Assembly (NCBI GenBank): GCA_041686855.1
Contig: JAWLDA010000019.1
Span: 16,381-80,380 of the forward strand
Reading direction: 5' to 3'
DNA: 64,000 bases
Origin: JAWLDA01 sp041686855
GTDB lineage: Bacteria > Bacillota > Limnochordia > DTU080 > RSA5
Shown here: one piece after another, positions 59,001 through 64,000 of the stretch
Position numbering within the stretch: position 1 is the stretch's first letter
Layout: each line of letters begins with the position of its first letter
Program-made: the position numbers and the translations under genes
The notes under the pieces: model-generated
Seen by the model: the letters and a program-made list of their open reading frames with translations, nothing else
Database searches by the model: none
Told to the model about the DNA's origin: nothing

Positions 59001-61988
59001 CTTGATTTGGAGCGCATGACTGCGGAGTACGAAGAGGCTTCAACCAAGTGGTTCCTTTCGAAGATGCTCACGCAGCGTCGCATTGTGAAAGAACTGCAGG
59101 CGGCGGCTAACCCGGGCGTAAAAGTGGATGCTGGGAAGATCGATCAGCTCCTTTCCCGCGCGACGCAGTTGCGGGGTTTGGAAGTCGAACTCTCCAAGTC
59201 CGGCGACCGGGCCCGACGCCTTCTCGGAGGTTTGTGGGCCGATGGCGAGGCCGATTGGGATGCCGTTCAGGCTGGTTGGAATTGGGCATCAGCAGTTCGA
59301 CAGTTGGCAGCCAAACTCGCAGGTTCAGACCTGAAGCTGCGGCAAGCGTTGCGTGAACGTTGGGCGACTGTCTTTGCCGAGGCATCCGATGGATTTGGCG
59401 ACGGTGGGGTGTATTCGGAGCAGCTCCGGGCATTCCGCAATCTGGCTTCCGATCTCGAATCCGTTACCAACCGTCTTACAGCTTTACTCAACTTGAATCC
59501 GGTTAGCAGGTGGGTAGCCGGTGAGAACGATGATTATCTGAGTATGCTTGAGACCACGCTGGATCAGTGGGGAGGACACTTAGGCGACCTTCGACTGTGG
59601 TGTGTATGGCAGAAGCTGCGGGCCCAGAGTATTACAGAAGGGCTCGAGCCCATCGTGGTCGCATACGAGGTGGGACTGCCGCACGATCAGGTTGTTCCCT
59701 GCTTTGAACGCAGTTACTACGAGAGCTGGACAGATGTTGTGATGGGTGAGGATGAGATTCTGCGAAACTTTTCTCGCCATACCCACGAAGAGAAGATCAG
59801 GGAGTTCAAAGACCTTGACGACCGTTTCCGTGACCTTACAAAGCAGGTACTACGTGCCCGGCTGCTAGCCCGTGTGCCGCAACAGGTGGGTACCCCGAGC
59901 GGCAACTCTGAGATGGGCATTTTGCGCCGGGAAGTCCAGAAGAAGACGCGGCACATGCCAATTCGTACCTTGTTTAATGGTACACCGAACCTGTTGACGC
60001 GGCTGAAGCCTTGCCTCCTGATGAGTCCCATTTCGGTCGCCCAGTACCTCGATGCCAGTTTCCCGCCGTTCGACCTGGTCATCTTTGATGAAGCCTCGCA
60101 GATTCCCACCTGGGATGCCGTTGGCGCGGTTGCGCGCGGCAGCGAGACGATTATTGTGGGCGACCCCAAGCAGCTTCCTCCGACGAGCTTTTTTGACCGT
60201 GCGGACAGCTCGGATGATGACGACAGCGATACCGAAACCATCAAGGACCTTGAGAGTATCCTCGACGATTGCTTGGCCCTAAACATCCAGGAGCATTTCT
60301 TGAAGTGGCACTACCGTAGCCGACACGAGGCCTTGATTGCTTTCAGCAATGCCGAGTACTACAACAATGAGTTGAACACGTTCCCCTCGCCGGCCATTGA
60401 GCCTGCTGTGCGCCTGGGCTATGTAAACGGTGTGTACGACCGCGGGAGCTCCAAGACGAATCGAATTGAGGCGGGATCTGTGGTGGACGAGGTGATACGC
60501 CGACTAACGGATCCAACTCAGGCCAATCTGTCCATTGGGATTGTCACATTCAACTCTGCGCAACAACGGCTCATCGAGGATCTGCTTGACGAGGCGTGTC
60601 GTCGTCATCCGGAGATCGAGCCATACTTTAGCACAGATGTGTTGGAGCCCGTGTTTGTTAAGAACCTGGAGAACGTTCAGGGTGATGAGCGCGATGTGAT
60701 CCTGTTCTCTGTGGGGTATGGACCGGACAAGACAGGTCGGGTCTCAATGAACTTTGGACCTCTGAACCGAGCAGGAGGAGAGCGCCGCCTAAATGTAGCA
60801 ATCACGCGCGCACGTCAGGAGGTCCAAGTATTCTCCAGTTTGCAGCCCGACCAGATTGATCTTGGACGGACCCAGCAACGTGGGGTAAAAGACCTTAAGA
60901 CATTTTTAGAGTATGCCCAGCAGGGGCCAATCGCGCTCGACCGTAAACTGACGCTGTCGTCCAATACGGAGGCGGAGTCCCCCTTTGAACAGGACGTCAT
61001 GGACGCCCTGGTGGCCCGAGGGTATGACGTGGTGCCGCAGGTGGGTTGTTCGGGATACCGAATCGACTTGGCTGTGGTCGATCCTAAGCGCCTGGGACGG
61101 TTTGTGCTGGGTATTGAGTGCGATGGGGCTATGTACCATAGCGCCAAGAACGCCCGCGATAGGGACAAGTTACGCGAAGGAGTCCTGCGTGACTTGGGGT
61201 GGGAGATCCACCGTATTTGGTCCACCGATTGGTGGGACGACCAAGAGGGCGAGATGGAACGCTTAGAGACCGCGATTCACGAGGCCATGACAAAGGCAAA
61301 AGATGATCCGCCTGTACCGGCGATGCAACCTAGTAGTAAGGCCGATGTGAATCCAGAGCCCAAGATCGCCAGTGCCCCCAACTTGTCGGGGGAAAGCAAG
61401 TCGGAGCCGGCATTAAAATACTCTCCGAACTTTCCGGTGTATACGCTTAGTACGGTATCGCCAGAGCGGGCTGCATTGGCACACAACCTGTACTCTTACC
61501 AGGCTACGCCTGTCTTGCGTGGGATAATTGAGCAGATTGTAACCGAAGAGGGGCCAATTACTCTCAATTTGGTGACGCGCCGTATTGCCAACTGGTGGGG
61601 TGTGGGCCGAGTAACGAGCCGTGCCTTGAAACGAATCGAGGATGTGGTGGCCAGTTCCCGGGTGAAGAAAGTGACGCACGACGGCGTAAAGTTCTTGTGG
61701 CCGCATGACGCAGACCCAGCAACCTACGATACATTCAGACTGCCTGGAGAGGGGGATACACGTCGCGATGCGCAGGATCTACCGCCGGAGGAGATAGCGA
61801 ACGCTCTGCTTTACGTGGTACGTAGTCAGGTGGCCTTGCCCCGAGATGATTTGGTCCGTGAAGGTGCGCGGCTCCTTGGCTATCAGCGCACCGGTAATGT
61901 GGTGGAGCGGTCCATGTTGGCAGGGCTGGAGTTGCTGGAAGCCCGAGGAGCGGTGCGTGAAGTAAACGGGATGGTGGTGGAGGCATAG
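56031..61988 (+). CDS. giant DUF4011 helicase/nuclease with N-terminal protease-like domain
   Basis: 1985 residues with GGGGGG 6-7 bases before the ATG. Order of parts: beta-rich start; transglutaminase/papain-like segment with C228 (GNCLDLS), H254 (GHAFGG) and D263; a DUF4011 region from about 394; superfamily-1 helicase with Walker A GPPGTGKS at 708-715, Walker B DEAS at 1353-1356 and LNVAITRAR near 1590; a PD-(D/E)xK nuclease of the MTES_1575/Vsr-like kind with D1679 and E1696-C-D; and a DUF3320 domain near 1831. The helicase belongs to the COG1112 class that includes Mokosh defence proteins. Anti-phage function is an inference. No membrane segments. It lies in the integron array but is not followed by an intact attC. 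Confidence 0.9.
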   Translation: METAIHLVSNSSRVELDIDVSTTVNFAMHQNDVAVVRRLRIQNHDENELLDVTVSLTAEPEFAHPWQRRIERLPGQSTHDLGVVDIPLSPKFLAAQTEAVRGYLNAHVRAADQVLQERRLPIEVLAYDQWNGLRSFPELLAAFVMPNHSVVEQILRQAAEILNNWTGDSALTGYQSRSPERARLQTAAIYEAVRRHGIAYSGVPASFEENGQKVRTPDRILEARIGNCLDLSVLLAACLEQSDLHPLIFLIEGHAFGGAWLIDDAFPDPAVDDPTAITKREALGEVCVFEATAVTADESFEVAERAARRHFENLDHFVCAIDVRRARTSHIRPIPMRRAAGEGDVEIVVDTTPPPPSPGEVGSNTPVRTVDPGETQQAESQPDTSENGKTQASDRLEQWKRKLLDLSLRNALLNFRETKRTVPILSSNLSDLENALAEGRKLAIHAMPADWEKSERDPSLFLQRTGDDAVRELLLSEFEKGRLRAALGETELQRRLIEIYRTARSSLEENGANTLYLSLGNLLWYETHSPSAPERRAPLLLVPIEIQRKSVQAPFTIELRDDDAAFNITLLEMLRSNFGLEISGLDPLPQDDAGIDVPTVFRLLRQSIKHMPRWDLEERAYIGHYSFTKFLMWRDLVNRTEDLKRNKLVASLINFPHQPLPVSSPIPDEHTLDDVYKPADTFSPLSADSSQLAAVYAAAEGNTFVLHGPPGTGKSQTITNMIAQALGQGKTVLFVAEKMAALNVVQRRLADNGLGEFCLELHSNKSKKSDVVRQLGDTLHLAQTQEPAEWTREADRFARLRAELNAYVSALHRPRSSGDSYFTGISQLIKYRTAPNVKLDRTWAASATPDKLSTWRERVNALAQAGQAVGHPSGHAWSGAEVQEWSADLRDDVQESIEKGKRVIAESLQAVGPVSELFRLPTAPLKTSQWDSLRELTELVLTAPHRPAGLVAEGDWEDAQSALELWIRVGRERDQLRSELYDRFNEKLIQLDLERMTAEYEEASTKWFLSKMLTQRRIVKELQAAANPGVKVDAGKIDQLLSRATQLRGLEVELSKSGDRARRLLGGLWADGEADWDAVQAGWNWASAVRQLAAKLAGSDLKLRQALRERWATVFAEASDGFGDGGVYSEQLRAFRNLASDLESVTNRLTALLNLNPVSRWVAGENDDYLSMLETTLDQWGGHLGDLRLWCVWQKLRAQSITEGLEPIVVAYEVGLPHDQVVPCFERSYYESWTDVVMGEDEILRNFSRHTHEEKIREFKDLDDRFRDLTKQVLRARLLARVPQQVGTPSGNSEMGILRREVQKKTRHMPIRTLFNGTPNLLTRLKPCLLMSPISVAQYLDASFPPFDLVIFDEASQIPTWDAVGAVARGSETIIVGDPKQLPPTSFFDRADSSDDDDSDTETIKDLESILDDCLALNIQEHFLKWHYRSRHEALIAFSNAEYYNNELNTFPSPAIEPAVRLGYVNGVYDRGSSKTNRIEAGSVVDEVIRRLTDPTQANLSIGIVTFNSAQQRLIEDLLDEACRRHPEIEPYFSTDVLEPVFVKNLENVQGDERDVILFSVGYGPDKTGRVSMNFGPLNRAGGERRLNVAITRARQEVQVFSSLQPDQIDLGRTQQRGVKDLKTFLEYAQQGPIALDRKLTLSSNTEAESPFEQDVMDALVARGYDVVPQVGCSGYRIDLAVVDPKRLGRFVLGIECDGAMYHSAKNARDRDKLREGVLRDLGWEIHRIWSTDWWDDQEGEMERLETAIHEAMTKAKDDPPVPAMQPSSKADVNPEPKIASAPNLSGESKSEPALKYSPNFPVYTLSTVSPERAALAHNLYSYQATPVLRGIIEQIVTEEGPITLNLVTRRIANWWGVGRVTSRALKRIEDVVASSRVKKVTHDGVKFLWPHDADPATYDTFRLPGEGDTRRDAQDLPPEEIANALLYVVRSQVALPRDDLVREGARLLGYQRTGNVVERSMLAGLELLEARGAVREVNGMVVEA

Positions 61989-62274
61989 GACCTGGTTCGT
62001 CTACGAGGACACGTCATCGATCACGTTCGCTGGCTGATATGAGGGAACCAACGAACGAGACTTGTCCCGTCTTCGAGACGCCGAGGACAGCGAGAAACTG
62101 GAACAACCTCCGATCAAGCCCGAGATCGACCGAGGACGGCACTTTGTCGGGGGCGTTTTTGCGGGGGGGGGGGGGAGTAGCGTACGTACTATGGGCGTTC
62201 GATCGGCGGTTGGCGAGAGATTTAAAAAGCAAAATTACGGGAGAGGTGTGCGGAGGGTAGTAGTGAGCTAGCCT
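61989..62274. other. gap after the helicase gene with a 13-G tract
   Basis: No gene or attC recognised in 286 bp. A run of 13 G bases lies at 62163-62175, about 100 bp upstream of the next ORF. Open frames on both strands here lack support. Confidence 0.5.
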
Positions 62275-62856
62275 TTGCACGTCCAGGTGGACATCATTAG
62301 GCCTGATGGAACAGCCCTTGATTTCAATGGCAGCCCGGCGGGTGGTACACCAGCCGAGATTCGCGCTTGCGAGCGAGCTAATTACGCGACTTGTTCCGAA
62401 GGTGGGGCGATCACCAGTAATTGTGAACCGCTTGAAAGCTGTCAGCTAGCGATCATGGACCCTGATAATGAATATGTACATCACATAGAAATTCGCGATG
62501 CTGCCACTCGGTATTATGGTTCGGAAGACGCGGCGGCCCGCAGTTTGAGATGCGTGGCGTCCCGACGGTTGAGCTCGGTACATGGTATGCATTTCACGGG
62601 GCGCTGCACTAATAGCGTGTGGGGACTCAGGTCGACCACCAACGAAACGGAATGGAGGCTATTCTTGATGCCACAGGAAGATTACTATGTTGGTCGGAGC
62701 CTAAAAGAACAACTCCGTCGCTTTGCTGAACACCATTACAGATATGAAACTCGGCATATCTCACAGTATGAATACGGAATGCTCTTGAAGGTTTTAGAAT
62801 TGCTGCCAGATGACGAGGCCCCTTCAGAAAGGTTCGCGGCGGGCGGTACATCGTGA
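62275..62856 (+). CDS. hypothetical protein (193 aa)
   Basis: The frame begins at TTG 62275 (GTG 62287 is another option) and lacks a clear ribosome binding site. The product has several Cys residues in its N-terminal half (IRACERANYATCSEG, SNCEPLESCQLA, LRCVAS, GRCTNS) and a helical C-terminus (LKEQLRRFAEHHYRYET). I do not recognise it. It sits between the giant helicase gene and a half attC. Confidence 0.5.
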   Translation: MHVQVDIIRPDGTALDFNGSPAGGTPAEIRACERANYATCSEGGAITSNCEPLESCQLAIMDPDNEYVHHIEIRDAATRYYGSEDAAARSLRCVASRRLSSVHGMHFTGRCTNSVWGLRSTTNETEWRLFLMPQEDYYVGRSLKEQLRRFAEHHYRYETRHISQYEYGMLLKVLELLPDDEAPSERFAAGGTS

Positions 62857-62940
62857 AATCGTCCCGTCGAGGGGGGCCTACATTATCCTCAGTTACTGAG
62901 CGCCGCGTTTTTTCTTGAGGCTGATGGGTCGGATTCTGGT

Positions 62941-62973
62941 AGTAAACGGCCCGCAAACGCAAAGACGTTAGCC
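62941..62973 (+). other. right half of an attC site
   Basis: CGGCCCGCAAACGCAAAGACGTTAGCC has the L'/R' layout of the other sites and ends in GTTAGCC. A good left arm is missing; only GCGTTTT near 62899 could pair weakly. Confidence 0.65.
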
Positions 62974-62997
62974 AGACCCGGCCTTTAGGAGGACCGG

Positions 62998-63735
62998 ATG
63001 CGCATGGATGCGCAGCTTCAAATTGGCATCACCTTTGATTTTCGCACAGATACGCCGGGTTACCCGAACAAGGATCCCGACGCCGCAAGTCCTACGTTCC
63101 GTCGGTACCACAAACTTCTTTGGAGCAAACCACTTCCGAGCGGAGTGATGTTCGAACTCGTCGACACGACGCCCGGTGTCTATCTGCATCACTGTTCCCA
63201 ATTGGGTGAATTCCGCCTGGCGAGCGATGCGGTCATTCCCACGTTTAGGAAGGAAGCATGCCTGTCGCACGTCTTCGAGCAGATACCAGAAGAGCTGGAC
63301 GCTTTTATGAGAATTAGCTATACGATTGGCGGTATGATACTATTTCCCGAAAATCGCATCGGCCGCCAAATGACGATTAATGGAGCACGCGGGTTTCATC
63401 CTCGAATCAAGGACCGGTTTGATCTTACGGTTGAATGCATTCGAAGGCATTATCTCGGCGTAGACAGTCCTCTGAGTTCCACGCTCGCACGATACGCAGA
63501 CTACTTCCAGTTGTTCCGCGACTTCCGTGGATACGTGGAGTTCTTTCTTCTGCAGGACTTGGTCACCGACGATTTTTCGGCCGTGAAGTTCTTCTTACCG
63601 TTTGACGGCTTTAGTTCATTGCCAGTGCCAGACAACATGGCCTCGTATGTGAAATATCGTGAACTCGCAGTCGGTTTCATTGAAGCACGCAACCAGAGGA
63701 TTTCGACCTGGTGCACCAGTCATCGGGCTGGTTAA
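62998..63735 (+). CDS. cassette 12: DUF6994-like protein
   Basis: 245 residues from ATG 62998 (AGGAGG 6-7 bases upstream). Motifs recalled from this family: ITFDFRTDTPGYPNKDPDA, RYHKLLWSKPLPSG, YLHHCSQLGEFRLASDAVIP and GARGFHPRIKDRFDLTVECI. Function unknown; members often occur in accessory regions. The stop TAA is within the R'' of the following attC. Confidence 0.7.
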   Translation: MRMDAQLQIGITFDFRTDTPGYPNKDPDAASPTFRRYHKLLWSKPLPSGVMFELVDTTPGVYLHHCSQLGEFRLASDAVIPTFRKEACLSHVFEQIPEELDAFMRISYTIGGMILFPENRIGRQMTINGARGFHPRIKDRFDLTVECIRRHYLGVDSPLSSTLARYADYFQLFRDFRGYVEFFLLQDLVTDDFSAVKFFLPFDGFSSLPVPDNMASYVKYRELAVGFIEARNQRISTWCTSHRAG

Positions 63736-63817
63736 CAAGCGCATCCAGCGGACGGTTCTGGGTGGGGAGGTCGACCTAGACGTTGTTAGCCGCCACTGAT
63801 ACGCAAGGACGATAGAC
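63730..63817 (+). other. attC site 12 with altered R' (GATAGAC)
   Basis: R'' GGTTAAC, L'' GCGCATCCAGCGGACGG, L' CCACTGATACGC, then GATAGAC where GTTAGAC is expected. The second base of the core is T to A. 88 bases, type A stem. Confidence 0.8.
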
Positions 63818-63843
63818 GGCGTGGCGGAGAGGAGACAGATAAA

Positions 63844-63936
63844 ATGACTTTATCGGCAAGAGCAAAGAAGCTTGTCGCCGAACTCACTAACGGGAACCCG
63901 AAGCTAGGAGCCTGTGTGAGTAAACCCACACTTTGA
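63844..63936 (+). CDS. short ORF (30 aa), probably a truncated cassette gene
   Basis: AGAGGAGA lies about 9 bases before ATG 63844, and the product begins MTLSARAKKLVAELTNGNP, a convincing start of a longer protein, but stops after 30 residues within CVSKPTL. The break coincides with a sequence containing TGTGTGAG and CACAC arms (63912-63932), so the gene may have been cut by an inserted element running past the window end. Confidence 0.4.
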   Translation: MTLSARAKKLVAELTNGNPKLGACVSKPTL

Positions 63937-64000
63937 CTCATCGAACCTTGACAACTGAATAGCGAATACCCGATGCACTGGTGTCCACTGACGCTACCAC

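Noticed and set aside
63937..64000. TTGACAACTGAATAG as an rRNA leader or CRISPR leader
   Set aside because: No rRNA or repeat sequence follows within the window, so the resemblance cannot be tested.

Overview
Organism. The window is about 60% GC with strong GGAGG-type ribosome binding sites. An outer-membrane lipoprotein-sorting (LolA-like) protein and a beta-barrel protein (21862-24161) point to a diderm cell. A BceRS-BceAB peptide-antibiotic module, a SleB-type cell-wall hydrolase, an LL-diaminopimelate aminotransferase and a two-winged-helix/nuclease protein are most familiar from Bacillota. A diderm Bacillota (Limnochordia/Halanaerobiia-like) is my best guess; Spirochaetota is the alternative, because integrons with a co-oriented integrase are known there. 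Neither is proven.

Layout. 1-3811: end of an ABC exporter, dapL, a tiny Cys4 ORF, a cupin and DUF2277. 3875-6569 (minus): sulfate adenylyltransferase cysD-cysNC. 6696-17901: AraC regulator and an L-rhamnose operon (Gfo/Idh oxidoreductase, two sulfatase-like hydrolases with Thr instead of Cys/Ser, TIM-barrel isomerase, rhamnulose-1-P aldolase/dehydrogenase, ASRT-domain protein, rhamnose isomerase, rhamnulokinase). 17989-24161: LolCDE-like ABC transporter, LolA-like protein and a barrel protein; one permease and the barrel share acidic LFG repeats. 24158-28008 (minus): Cys-rich protein, M14 peptidase, orphan solute-binding protein, esterase-like hydrolase. 28009-29143 holds no convincing gene. 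29144-35141: nuclease/HTH protein and the Bce module. 35255-46519: M14 peptidase, paired amidohydrolases, NatAB-like exporter (unusual start codon), purC, SleB hydrolase, CPBP protease, ThuA, ADP-dependent sugar kinase and DegT aminotransferase.

46874 to the window end is an integron. The tyrosine integrase IntI points toward its cassettes (reverse of the classical layout) and is followed by a candidate attI and at least ten recognisable attC sites plus two half-sites. Cassettes carry an Abi-C protein, NUDIX hydrolase, uracil-DNA-glycosylase-like protein, Phd/VapC-type toxin-antitoxin pair, a frameshifted DUF6883-DUF4926 gene, VOC and RibD-like proteins, a retropepsin-like pair, a decayed aminoglycoside-phosphotransferase-like gene, a DUF6994-like protein and unknowns. 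Inside the array sits a 1985-residue protease-like/helicase/nuclease gene of probable anti-phage type, without a clean attC behind it.

A second pattern runs through the chromosomal part: many intergenic gaps are built of degenerate tandem repeats whose unit (10-22 bp) differs at every locus. They often end at the next ribosome binding site, and similar repeats occur in frame in three or four coding regions.
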